Made by a program: the position numbers and the translations under genes. Of a stretch of DNA of 64,000 bases, positions 35,576 through 46,805 are shown piece by piece; position 1 is the stretch's first letter, and each line of letters starts with the position of its first letter. The stretch is taken from assembly GCF_041296265.1 (NCBI RefSeq), contig NC_091687.1, forward strand, positions 100,964,001 through 101,028,000, given 5' to 3'. Source of the DNA: Equus caballus. Its lineage: Eukaryota; Chordata; Mammalia; Perissodactyla; Equidae. The notes beneath the pieces are model-generated. The model was given only the letters and a program-made list of their open reading frames with translations. It made no database searches and was not told where the DNA came from.

Positions 35576-36252
35576 TCAGAAATAACAAGTGTTGGAGAGG
35601 ATGTGGAGAAAAGGGAACATTCATACACTGTGGGTGGAATGTCAGTAGGTATAGCCAGTTTGAAAACAATATGGAGAGTCCTCCAAAAATTAAGAGTAGA
35701 ACTACCATATGATGCAGCTACTACCCTTCTGGATATTTATCCAAAGAATAAAAACATGAATGTGTAAAGATATTTACACTCCTGTGTTCAATGCAGCCTT
35801 ATTCCCAATAGCCAAGACTTAGGTTGGAAACAACCTAAGTGCCCATCAATGGATGAATAGATAAAGATGTGGTATATACGTAATGAAATTCTACTCAGTT
35901 ATAAAAACAGAATGAAATCTTGCCATTTGCAACAACTTAGATAGATCTTGAGGGTATTATGCTAAGCGAAATAAGTCAGACAGAAAAAAGTCAAATTCTG
36001 TATGATTTCACTCATAAGTAGAAGCTAAAAACAACAAGACGCGGACACAGAGATCAAATTGGTGGCGATGAGAGGGGAAGGGGGAAGGGAGGAGGGTGAA
36101 AAGAAGATAGGATACGTGTATGGTGAAGGATGTTAGTCTTTGGGTGGTGAAGATGATGTGGTCTACATAAAAATCAAAACATACTGATGTACCCCTGAAA
36201 TTTATATAATATTATAAACCAATCTTACAACAGTAAAAAAAAAAAAAAAGGA
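35575..36252 (+). mobile_element. L1 LINE 3' end, 5' truncated, in front of unit C
   Basis: It starts within ORF2 ('aacaagtgttggagaggatg') directly against OR sequence, runs through the ORF2 end ('ttctactcagttataaaaac') and 3' UTR to an A run at about 36235-36250. The tail 'cctgaaatttatataatatt' is the same subfamily as 19855-22500. Frames are broken. Confidence 0.9.
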
Positions 36253-36281
36253 GAAAATATTTAAAAGCATTTTTTTAATGT

Positions 36282-37437
36282 TTTAGGGGATTTAAAAAGA
36301 TAAACATTCCCACCTCCTTGACCATTTGGCATTTTCTCAGCAGGTCCATTATAAGTTTGAATTGTTCTTAATGAATATGTTTTTGTTTGTTTGAGATAAA
36401 GACAATACAGGGATTTGTAATATTTAGGTAACAGAAGATTTATTCTGATTTTTAAAAGTTGGTTTAAACACTTGTCTGGATAAAATAATGATGCCTTTAA
36501 TTTATATTTTAGGATGTTTACAGCTCAATTATAATTGTGTGATACAAGAACAGAGAGAAGTTATCACCAATGGGAACCTGATTCTTTCCTTGCTGAATAG
36601 CTCAGTTCACGTCTGATTGTGTGTCGCATGATCCTCTAGTCAAGTGTGACTTCTGAATGCATCCCTCAGTTTTCACAAGAGGATACCCTTAGATTGATTG
36701 TGTAGAAAGATACGTGTTTCAGGTCCTGAACATTTGACTTTTTGGTCAGGCATTTGCCACCACTGCAAGTCTGAGAGGAAACATGCAGAGTGATGTCCAC
36801 ATGACTCACATGGTCCAGTCCTGCTCATCAGGGCTGTGGGCATTATTACTGTGACTTTGCCTCCAAGTCCCTGTGTGAATTTCCTATCCTAATGAGCAGA
36901 GCTGGATCACATGTGAGTCGCACGGGTGCCCTTTGCACCTCCAGCCTTAGGCCTGTTTGATCCTATGGGCACAGTGAATTTTGTAACTTACAGCTTCCAC
37001 TCCCGCTTTTCTCAGTGATTGCAGAAAAGTTTAGACATACAGTCGTAAATTTTAGCAAGAAAATAGACTTTTTTAGCATAAGTTTTGTGAAATGCCCTGA
37101 CTTCTGATTTAATCTTTCTTTCTAATTCATATATGCTTGTATACCTTTACTTTTCCATTTAATTTTCTGTAGGGTGTATGTATCTCCAAGTTGTTTCACA
37201 TTTTTAAGAATAAGGCAGGGACCAAAAATAGAGTCCAAAGATAAAATCTCATTACTCTATGACTTCAAAACATAGTAGTGCAGATTATGGTCCTTCCACC
37301 TGCTCCCTAACACAAGTGCAAACACACATGTACATGCACACATGCCCATACACACACACATACAGGTGTTATGTGGGAGGGCACACTCCAGTTCCCACTG
37401 TCTGCAGAGTGAGGCACTCCTGTGACAAAGTCAAATA
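36282..37437. other. Non-coding 3' flank of the unit C OR
   Basis: Shared with A 548-1692 and B. A CA-rich microsatellite lies at 37310-37372. No gene. Confidence 0.65.
37310..37372. repeat. CA-rich degenerate microsatellite
   Basis: Runs of acacac and catacaca, paralogous to 1562-1625 and 24705-24770. Confidence 0.7.
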
Positions 37438-38379
37438 CTAAAGTTTTGTTTCAGAACTCCTCATAAGAACTCGACTCATAGCAGCCTTCATTTCCTTGTT
37501 CCGCAGACTGTAGATGAGCGGATTCAACATGGGAGTCATCACAGTATAAAAGAGCACCACCACCTTGTCCTTTTCGGCTGAGGCTGTGGAGCTGGGCTGC
37601 ATGTAGGTAATCAGGGCCATCCCATAAGACATGGAAACCACAGTGAGGTGGGAGGCACAGGTCCCAAAGGCTTTGCGGCGTCCCCCAGTGGAACGGATCC
37701 GCAGGATGGTGGCCACAATGTGAGCATAGGACAGGGACACCAGGCAGCAGGGCAGGAGCAGCACCACCACACTGGAGGCCATTATGACCAGCTGGTTGAA
37801 GGTGACGTCCATGCAAGCCAACCTGACCAGTGCCAGTGTCTCACAGGACACGTGATTCAGCACGTTTTGCCCACAGGTAGGCAGGCGCATGGTGATCACT
37901 GTCTCTACTGCAGCATTAGCCAGGCCCACAAGCCAAGAGACCACTGCCAGTGCCGCACAGCACCTCCTGCCCATCACTGCCATGTAGCGCAGTGGGTCAC
38001 AGACCGCCACGTAGCGGTCATAGGCCATTGCTGCCAGTAGCAGGAACTCCGTCCCCCCCACAGCCAGTGAGAAGAAGAGTTGGGTGGCACATCGGGTGAA
38101 GGAGATGGTTTTCTTCTCCTGGAGGAAGTGCATCAGCATCTGAGGGACCCCACTGGAGGTGCAGCAGATGTCCACCACCGCCAGGTTACAGAGGAAGAAG
38201 TACATGGGCTGGTGCAGTTGCGCATCTAGCCCAGTCAGGAGGACGATGAGCCCATTGCCCAGCAGGGTCAGCAGATAAGCAGCCCCAAACAGGACAAAGA
38301 GTCCAGCCTGGATCTGCCTGTTACTAGAGAGCCCCATTAGGACAAACTCACTCACCCAGGTCAGGTTGTCCCTTCTCAT
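37438..38379 (-). CDS. Olfactory receptor, class II, family 2-like (intact, unit C)
   Basis: The 313-residue frame encodes an olfactory G-protein-coupled receptor, uninterrupted and of normal length. Motifs: NLT glycosylation site at 5-7; GNGLIVLLTGLD in TM1; LHQPMYFFLCNL in TM2; MAYDRYVAVCDPLRY at the TM3/ICL2 edge; ECL2 LPTCGQNVLNHVSCETLALVRL; SYAHIVATILRI in TM5; KAFGTCASHLTVVSMSYG in TM6; PMLNPLIYSLRNKEMKAA in TM7. The frame stays open upstream to an ATG at 38430 (17 more residues). I chose 38379 because it matches the unit B start and the bases upstream of the splice acceptor at 38398-38397 should be intron. It differs from the unit B receptor at about 49 positions by hand count, many of them in the TM3-TM5 and ECL2/ECL3 regions that tend to shape ligand choice. 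The ligand is unknown. Confidence 0.96.
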   Translation of the reverse strand: MRRDNLTWVSEFVLMGLSSNRQIQAGLFVLFGAAYLLTLLGNGLIVLLTGLDAQLHQPMYFFLCNLAVVDICCTSSGVPQMLMHFLQEKKTISFTRCATQLFFSLAVGGTEFLLLAAMAYDRYVAVCDPLRYMAVMGRRCCAALAVVSWLVGLANAAVETVITMRLPTCGQNVLNHVSCETLALVRLACMDVTFNQLVIMASSVVVLLLPCCLVSLSYAHIVATILRIRSTGGRRKAFGTCASHLTVVSMSYGMALITYMQPSSTASAEKDKVVVLFYTVMTPMLNPLIYSLRNKEMKAAMSRVLMRSSETKL

Positions 38380-38396
38380 GGAGCAGATGGATCTGG

Positions 38397-38398
38397 CT
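38397..38398 (-). promoter_or_regulatory. Predicted splice acceptor of the OR coding exon (unit C)
   Basis: On the minus strand CTCCTCTCCCAACAG ends with AG at 38398-38397, 17 bases before the ATG. It is positionally identical to unit B. A pyrimidine tract precedes it. Confidence 0.5.
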
Positions 38399-39029
38399 GT
38401 TGGGAGAGGAGCAGAGTCAGGGAGGGACAAGTGATGGTCTCACTTTAGGAGTTTGGGATTAAGCCTTGGTTTAGGGCTGGGGCTGGAAGTGGGATTCTTC
38501 CCACAATTTCCATAACCTAGGTGCTCAAGGAGATTGTAGTGAAGATGTTGGATAATGGGACATTTGGGTGCTCACACTAGCCTGAAGAATTCTCACAGAT
38601 ACAGTCCCAGTTCTAGTCATCCTTTTATGTCTAACATCCAGCACAGTTACAGTTATAGAGGAGATAAGCTACTAATGCAGATGGAGAGATAGGGAAAGAA
38701 AATGGTGGAGAAAAGCAAGAAAAAATGAAACAAGGAGAGAAAAAAAGAAAGTAAAAAAAAAACTAAGGAAGTAAGGTAGGGAAGTGGAAAAAGAGGTAGG
38801 ACATGGGAGCAAAGAGAGGACAGGAAGGATTCTTCAGTGGGGGATGCAGTGGGTAGGGTGTTATAATCAGACTTGAACTGAAGAGGGGTGCCCAGATTTC
38901 TCGGTGTTGTTCCTAAAAGACTGAACTCAGTTTCTCTTCACTGCCTAGAAAGGAATCCTCTCAAGTAATTCTCATTGTGCCCGTCAGTCCTGATGACGCT
39001 TCAATCCTTTAAACCAATGTCTGCCAGGC

Positions 39030-39205
39030 TCTGCTCTGTTCCAGGTACTGGACTGGACATCAGAAACCTGCCTGTGAATCAGAAGACAGAGCATGAGCCC
39101 TGCTTCCTTGGTTCTTATAATTCAATCAGGGACACATTAATAATTATACAAAATTAATTAAGTATATTTGTGCTAAGTGCTATGGGGGAGAAGAATAATG
39201 TTACT
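39030..39205 (+). mobile_element. L2-like LINE fragment
   Basis: Paralogue of 3285-3475: 'ctctgctctgttccaggtac', 'gtgctaagtgctatggggga'. Confidence 0.45.
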
Positions 39206-39235
39206 AGTGGGCTAATTAAATTTGCAGCTTAATTA
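39141..39235. promoter_or_regulatory. Cluster of four TAATTA homeodomain-type motifs
   Basis: TAATTA at 39141, 39155, 39213 and 39230, about 760-860 bp upstream of the OR start. Conserved in place among all three full-length OR copies. The function is inferred. Confidence 0.35.
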
Positions 39236-40444
39236 AATTACCACTGCAGTTCAACCTTCCTTCTCAGTAATGTGCAATTTATATAGTAAGTTGCAGGCAT
39301 ATATTCAGATATTTAAATAAATAATTAACAAAAATAGTGTAATGAGAACATTTGGAAACCAACGATACTCACATGTTCCTACTGAGTATCAAGTGAGTGT
39401 AATCCACCGAATCCTTTCAGAGGAAGTGAATTCTCCTTTCTCAGCTAAGATTGTACTGAATTATCTCCCTTCCAACATTTCTTCCAGCCCTCTATAAAAA
39501 TAGAATTAAATGCCATCAGTTTTTCTTAATAGAAATGTAATCTCAAGGCATATTTTCTGCTCTTAAAAAATTAGTAAATTAAATCATTTATTAAAAATAT
39601 TTGTTGAGTATATAATACACGATGCTTTCAACAAACTTCTAGAAAATACTGCCTTTCAACATTTGGAATTTGATTTCAGAAAATCGGCAGTGCCACAGAA
39701 TCAAATAAAATATTTTAAAAATTGGATCTTGATAAACTTCATGAGAATCAAATGAGACAGCCAAACAAAGGACAAATGCAATAATACATCAGTGTTCAGA
39801 AAACCAGAGCGGAACCACAGAGTCAAATAAGATAGAATTGAAAAGCATCATCCAACTCAAATGTCTTCTGGCTGGGAATGGTGGCCGGGCTTTTATTGGT
39901 GGAGGGAGAGAGCAGAGAAGATGGATGGAACAGGCAACTCTCCCCTTCCACAGAGCCTTGGTCCTGCAGTGGCCAGGAGGGGTCACTGCAGAGACTGCTA
40001 AGAATAGAAACTGGCTTTAGGATCTCAGGGTTGGAGATGGGTTCTAGGGCCAGAGTTTGTAGCTGGTGGCTGGGGTTCTGAGCACTGTCCCAGGGAGCCT
40101 GAAGCCCCTCACAGAGCCTGGTCCTTGTATCAGCTGATGAAAATACTGAGCTCTGATCTTCTACAATCTGGAGGTTGCTATAGCATCCAGAATCCTCACC
40201 TTCTGAGTCACTGTCATGGATCCAGATTCCCTCTAGATTGGCCCTGTTATTATACAAGAGAACAAAAAATGTTAGAATTGAATCATGTAGTTCATATACT
40301 CCATACATTTCATTTTACAGATGAGGAAACCAAGGACTTTTTTTTCCCAATGAATTTTTGATGCTATATTTAAATGATGTTAAACTATTTTTATTAATAG
40401 ATAGCCTTGTTTTCTGATTTTTGGGATAATTAGAGAATTCCATT

Positions 40445-40575
40445 CCATTTTGTTCAGTTAAGTGAACATTTACTGAACACTGAGTACTGCCTGGTCCAGT
40501 GGCAAGTACTGGGAAAACGGGGATCCATACAGCCTTGTCTCCCTCTTCAGGAACAGCCTGAAGGAGGATAGAGAG
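40445..40575 (+). mobile_element. L2-like LINE 3' fragment
   Basis: Paralogue of 4690-4815 and 27840-27965. Confidence 0.5.
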
Positions 40576-40779
40576 GGTGAGTCATCATGAACTTATCAGA
40601 GTTTTCAGAAAAAGCTAGTGTATCAAGTTTGGTATATGGAGACGTGGACTGTAAATAGCCAGGGAGATATGTAGAAATGATGAAGTTGAAGCAAAGAAAC
40701 AGCCAGTGCAATTGCTTCTTGAGAAAGTACATGTGGTTGTAGAGTGTATGTAAGGTGTACATAGTTTGGTAGTAAGAAG

Positions 40780-40930
40780 ACCTCGGTTTCAACCTGTATC
40801 AATAAACCATCTAGGTGTCATTGTAAGTCACTGCCTCTTTGAGCCATAGTTTCTTCATCTGCAGAATGAGCAAGTTAAATAAAGAGCAAGATTTCTCCCA
40901 GCATTAAAGATTTGCAATAAATGAAAATAC
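40780..40930 (+). mobile_element. MIR SINE fragment
   Basis: Paralogue of 4996-5155: 'cggtttcaacctgtatc', 'gagccatagtttcttcatct', 'gcagaatgagcaag'. Confidence 0.65.
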
Positions 40931-43719
40931 ATGAGCTGTACTTTAGAAGAGTATAAAAGGGAAAAAGAAATTCTTCACTCTTTGTTCATCGCCACTATGC
41001 ATAGCTAGTGAGACTACAGGCAGTTAGATATGACTGATTACTGGATTTGAGGACCAAAGCATTCATATCACACATAAATGTTTGGGGAAGTGCCAAAGAT
41101 TGGGACTGAATCAACTTGAAAACAAGAGGCTAAAGAAATAGGGAAGGGACCATACAAACAAAAATGAGAGAACTGCTTGGATCAAGGCTGAAAGACATGT
41201 AGCCTCTGATACATCAGCTTCCTTCCAAAGACCAGCCCAGATCATTCCCAAACTGGGATGATCCCTACTACTAAGTTCTCCACCAGACCGGGGACCAAAG
41301 ATGCCTTAGTTCCATAGGGATTATGCTTCTTAATGATTGAGAATATTTGCCATCTTCTTCTTCAAGAAAAGATGGAATATATGTCTATCTTTGTTTCCTA
41401 CACCATGCCCAGCCCTCCTCCGTTCCTTCTTCTTATTTTCAACATAATGCAGATGCCTTAAGGCCAGAAAAAGAGCCTTATCCCTTTGACCTCCACTCTT
41501 TACTTCTTTGACTGTAACTCTGAATATACTAAGCACTTCAGTTTTACTGTTGATTGGATGACTTACCAGGACCCAGGACTCCTTTGAATGGCTTGAAAAC
41601 AATGAGTTGCATTGTCTAGGTCATGGGAAGAATCAAAGAGTCTCTAAATGTAACTAGTGAGAAAAACACACTAGAGGATCCCAGGGCAGTCCTGGCTGTT
41701 CTTGGGGATTTGGGCTCTATCCTCTCACCACCTCCTCTTCACCTTCCCTGGGGAGGACTCACCGAGGCTGAGTGTTCATTTCATACACAGAACGCATTTT
41801 GGAAGGAAAGTAGCACATCTCTCATGAGGCCCTTGAAGGAGTTGTCCATCTTCTTCCTGGGGATGAAGGTTTTACTTTGTCAGTCTTAGGTAATAACTTT
41901 TCAGAACCTAAGAATCCCCAGAGGGCAATTATTTGTTCTTGGTGTGTTCCTCTACTCATTCTTCACCCTCTCCCTCCTCAGCTACTTCTCTGCATCCACA
42001 GCTCCCCATTCCTCTAAGTTCCTTAGGGGATAAAGATTCTGAAAACTTTCTATCTCAACTTGAAATTGTCCTTTTAGTTCCCAAGCTCATGAGCCCTTCC
42101 CTGACTCTTTTGAGTCTTTCACTGTCTTTCAAGGCTGGGGCATTTTTGAGGACTTTTGACAGGAGTCAGGAGAAAGGAATATTTACTCCTCTGACCTGAT
42201 GTAAAGGAATTAAGATTAATTGGGAAGGAGATGAAGAATTAAAATCTCAGAGCTGCACCTCCTTCCTAAGGAAGAAGATGAATGCATCTTCTCCCTCCTT
42301 CACACACATGTAGTTCAGTGACTAGGGTGTGGCGATTAAGCGTTGCACTGTAGAAACATCATATCCATAGCCTGGAGGCCTTTGAGAAGTCTTAAATGCA
42401 CAGTCATTGGATTATTTCCATAGGCTCCTTCTTGGTCCCAAATCACACTTCTGTTGAGTTTTGTTTCCTTTGCATATTTTCATACTGCCAGAAGCTTTTC
42501 CAGCTTTTGCTAAGCTTGATCTCCCAGTTCTTGATCATCTTCCACAAAGTTTTAATCTCTTCACTGCAATTACTAGTAGGAACAGAGCCAGCAATGAGTC
42601 AGGATGGGATTTTATCCCCAATATTTGCCTACCTATTTCTATGATAAATAAACATGAGTCTTTTGTAAGATGAAAGAGATGTTGTTAGCAAGTAACCCTC
42701 GAGAATTCTTCTGTAATAATTGGCCAGTATCAGCAAGGTAGAGATTTATTTATCTTGAAGATTTGTGACTTTAATGACAGTGGACTGGGAATTGGCAGTT
42801 TCACTTCATGGTCTTCTTTTTGTGCAGGATGAGTAGAATCTCAGGTTCACTTCTGCTCCTTACAATATCCAGTTAAGCCCAGGACCCAAAGGACCTGAAG
42901 CTCTCCCAACTTCAAAGTTCATAAAAGCAAATATCATGGGACCTTGTACTGTGAGTTGGAGAGGTAAAGACTCTGACTGAGAAAAGGGCAGAAGTAAGAA
43001 GAAATCTAAGGGCACCATGAGGGAGAAAAGAAAGAGAGAGTGACACCTGAGGAGCAGCATTCCTGATGCATATCAAAGGAACAATTGGTGTGAAGTGACT
43101 AAGGGTAAAGGAAAAGAACTGTTGGGTACTATCTCCAGAGGAGATAATGTGTGATAATCTAATATAAATATTTCCTTGCTGGTAAAGCAAAAATGTATCT
43201 CTTCTGCTTTTTCAAACACAGATGATATGTAACTGGATGAAAAATTAGGTTAGAAAACTGTGGGTTCAGTATGGTCTTGAATGCCAAAAAATAATATACA
43301 TACAGTTGGATGTATATAATGATAGAAACGTAGAAAAAGAACTGGAAAGATGATCAAAAAATGTCAATGGGTTATCCCTGGTAATAAGTTTGTGGTACCA
43401 TTATTATCTTCATTTTGCTCATCCATGTTTTAAAAAATGTCTACAATAATCATGTATTATTTTTGAATAACAATCCATTGTGAATCCATATGGATCTAAA
43501 AGAAATTTAGAATATTGTTGTTGATATAGAACTATCACATTGAGATAGGGATGCCTGGAAGTCAACTCACTGGCTTAACATCCAGCACTGCTGAGTGACC
43601 TTTGGGCAACAGGTGTGAGTGTCGAGTGCTGGAGAGAAGGTATAATCAAAATTCTGCCTCAGCAAAGAAATATAACTACAGGTTTTGAATCATTTATACC
43701 ATGAAAGTGAAATCTGTAA
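40931..43719. other. Intergenic, no gene recognised
   Basis: Aligns with B 28311-31169. The part after about 41445 is missing in A. An 88-codon frame (41623-41889) parallels B 28998-29267 but shows no sign of selection. Confidence 0.6.
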
Positions 43720-43900
43720 ATATCCTATAGTGGCAAACACTCTGGACTGGAAACAGGAAAATTGGTATCTGCTCTGGTTGTGGTATAAGCAGCTCTATGA
43801 CCTAGGGCATGTCATTTAATCTCCTTGGGTCTCAGTTTTCTCATTTGTGAAACAGAGGTTCCATTACACCTCTAAAGATCCTGCAGCTCTGGAAGTCACA
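43720..43900 (+). mobile_element. MIR SINE
   Basis: 'ggtatctgctctggttgtgg', 'gacctagggcatgtcattta', 'ggtctcagttttctcatttg' and 'tgaaacagaggttccatt' fit MIR. The paralogue is 31170-31350. Confidence 0.85.
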
Positions 43901-45414
43901 TTTTCCAGTGTGGACATTACAGATTCTCCCTTCATCCTAGACACTGAGGTCTGAGATGGAGTCAGACCATCATAGGTTCCAAACTGTAGCCTTAAGGAGA
44001 TAGGAGTAATTCTCTCCTTTGAGCCTCATCTACACCAGGAGTTTCATTGACATGACCAATACATTACGCACTATGTGGATCGCCAGCCCTTGCAGAAAAT
44101 TCGCTTCCTGCAGTGTCTGTGCAGCCCCAGGCCTGCTGCTTGCCTGGGTCCTTCCCTTCACTCCTTTGGAATTGCAGCCCCTCCCAACACCCACTTCCCC
44201 ACCCCAACATCTCCACCCTAATATCTCCTTCCACAAGACTGTCCTGTTACTATGAATAGTTTAGTTCACTCCCAAGGGACTACCATGACTGGTTCTCAAT
44301 TGTGCACCTTCCCCTTTCACTTCTTTCCACTCATATTTTTTAAGCATAATTAACTTTTCTCCACCATTGCTCAATGAAATGTCAAGGGGCACCTTCTAGG
44401 AAGCAGATTACCTGGGCTGATGACCTTTATACTTGACAACAGCTTCAATAGACTTGGATGCAACTCATAACTAATAAGCTTTGTCATGAAAGGATTGAGT
44501 ACTACTCTGCTTCCTACCTCTACACAGTAGGAAAATTATATTGGTATTTCTGTGCCTCGGTTTTCTCTCTGTGCCTAACTAACTATGCGACTTGGGGGAA
44601 ACCATTTAAGTGGTGCTGGTGGGTATGAGAAAGAAAGACTTGGCAACTACTAGTTACTGAGCACCAAATGCTTTATAAAAATCATCTTGAAAGTTTACGT
44701 GATTTCCTTATTATGGATTAACATCGGATGGATATCATACAAGCCCACTTCTGGAAAAGAAGTCTTTCCTTAACAGATTACTAGCACACACATGGAGTCC
44801 AGAACAATCTTTACTTCAAGATCAACTTGCCAATGTGATAGGGGAACAACTTTAAATACACTCTTCATGGATATTCAATGAAAATGTGGCTTCTTTCATT
44901 TCTATACTGATCTTATATTCCTGAATGTGCATACTGAAAGAAAATATGGAAAGTGGAAAAAGACAAAAAATATAATATGCCAGTTAAAAAGATCTTAGTC
45001 TCTTATAGTATAGTCTCTTTTGGCTTAAAATAGTCTTTCCAGGTAATATTTAATTAATTCAAAGTTCACCCTTTGATCAGAACGGTTTATTTCTTTCTCT
45101 CCTTTAACAGATAGCTTCTGGATATAAGAGAAACACTGATACTGTGGGATAATGTGGAACTTGGGATAAGGGTGTAGAATCACTCTTGTTCCATGCTAGT
45201 CCTGGTGCTGGTCTCTGCAGTTGAGCAGTCACTCTCATCCTTGCATATACACATGGCTGGTTCTGTTGAGATGTGGTCCATCTGGATCTAGCCCATGGCA
45301 TGCACTGTTGAAGTCTGTGACTGATTTGTTGTCTTGACTGTCAGGGGTGAGTGGTGATCTTTTTGTTGAAATGGTCCCACTTAAGGATTTTTCAGTGTAA
45401 TCTCTCCAAACACA

Positions 45415-45450
45415 CATACACACGTGCATGCGCACACACACACACACATC
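45415..45450. repeat. CA microsatellite
   Basis: Nearly pure CA run with a TGCATGCG interruption. Confidence 0.8.
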
Positions 45451-46669
45451 ACCTCCAGTTACTGATTGTGATTCCTCTTGCACCCCTGGCTTAGGAAGTC
45501 TACTTTGTAGCCCTTTTTCCCCACCAAGCTTACCGTGCCCAGGCATGTTCTCTGGTAGAACTTTCAGCTGCCTTCTGCACCTTCCATATGAGGCTTGCAG
45601 GAGCTTGAGGCACTCATCCCATGTTCTAGGAGCCAGAAATGTGTCTCAGATTGATTTCTCTGGTACACCCCTCCACTGCTGCTGCTCTGTTGTCCCTCAA
45701 CTTTCTTGGAATTTCTGGGCCACCCTGAGCAATGGTCTTTTGCCAAGTGTACAAATGGGCATCAGAAAAGCATTTCTACTTTTGGCCCTCTCCTCATCCT
45801 ATCTCTTGTCCATCCTCAGGGACTCAGTTTCTCAGAGGTGTGGTCAGCGCACATGTATTTGCCTGTCTGTTGCTCTTACTTTTCTCTTCCTCTATTTCTC
45901 CTCGTACCTATGCCATAAGGGTTTACCTCCTGTAGGGAATGCACAGACTTCTCCTGTATTATATCCTGTGCTCCTAGTTTATCAAAATCTCAGCGTACAC
46001 ATCCAAAGCCTATGGATTTTGGTTTAGGTGTCTCAGGACAACTAGAAATTTTGAAGTAATAAAGACAAAATTATATTGATCTTATATTCCCAAAGTATTG
46101 TCTGTTATACTCACTATTCTCCATGCAGTGTCCATGTTGCTTGGGGAATCAGGCATCTCTTCTCTCCTCCCCTCACCTCATCACATCTGCCCCCAGTGGA
46201 CAGGTTGGGTCTTCATTTTCAACTCAATGAATTTCCATTAAGGTGATTCTTCTAGCTCCTCTCCCCATTGGCTCTTTTACTCCCTGGGCTCTGTATGCAG
46301 CCCAACCCTAATCTAGCCTTTGGCTTCTTCCTCTTGGCCTTTGTCTTGAATTACCTGTCATTTCAGTTCCATTCCATTACTCCATGGATGGAAGTGACTG
46401 GAGCTGTGGATCTATGTGGACAGAGGAGGAAATGAAGGAATGCAGCCACACAGGTCTGACCACAGGATGAAGCAGCTACATAGCAATAAGATACTGATCA
46501 CTAAGTATAAAGTTTGTGAAATATTTTGCTAAAAGAGACTGTTTGATACTTTTGAGAGGCCCTTCTGAGCTAGAGGCCTATCTGGTATGGGCTTGGCCCT
46601 AACGTGGGGGGTGCACATGTGCCATGTCCTAGGGAACTAAGAGAAGATAAACGTTATTCTGTCAAATTC

Positions 46670-46805
46670 AGAACAACTCTGTATGAGGTCGGCAGAGACT
46701 TGCCCGGAGCAAGACAATGAGAGAAGAATCAGCTGAGATGAGAATTGAGATATGTCTGATGTCAAACCTTATGTTCTTTTACTAGACCATGCTGCCTCCA
46801 CTATT
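46670..46805 (-). mobile_element. MIR SINE fragment, antisense
   Basis: 'cttgcccggagcaagac', 'gagatgagaattgagatatg' and 'ttttactagaccatgctgcc' correspond to the MIR reverse complement (cttgcccaaggtcac, cttaaccactacgctatactgcc). Confidence 0.6.

Larger units (their letters stand above)
38399..40444. other. Upstream region of the unit C OR
   Basis: Aligns with A 2640-4690 and B 25787-27839. It contains a purine-rich tract (38680-38800), an L2-like piece, a TAATTA cluster and the GTCCCAGGGA counterpart (40087-40096) of the palindrome-like site. Confidence 0.6.

Noticed and set aside
37451-37816. Open frames overlapping the OR genes in other frames (for example 37451-37816 minus, 37648-38040 plus)
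   Set aside because: They are shadows of the GC-rich receptor coding sequence and have no independent support.
45428-46027. 199-codon plus-strand frame in the unit C-only region
   Set aside because: It starts inside a CA microsatellite (THTHT) and shows no domain, signal of splicing or paralogue to test.
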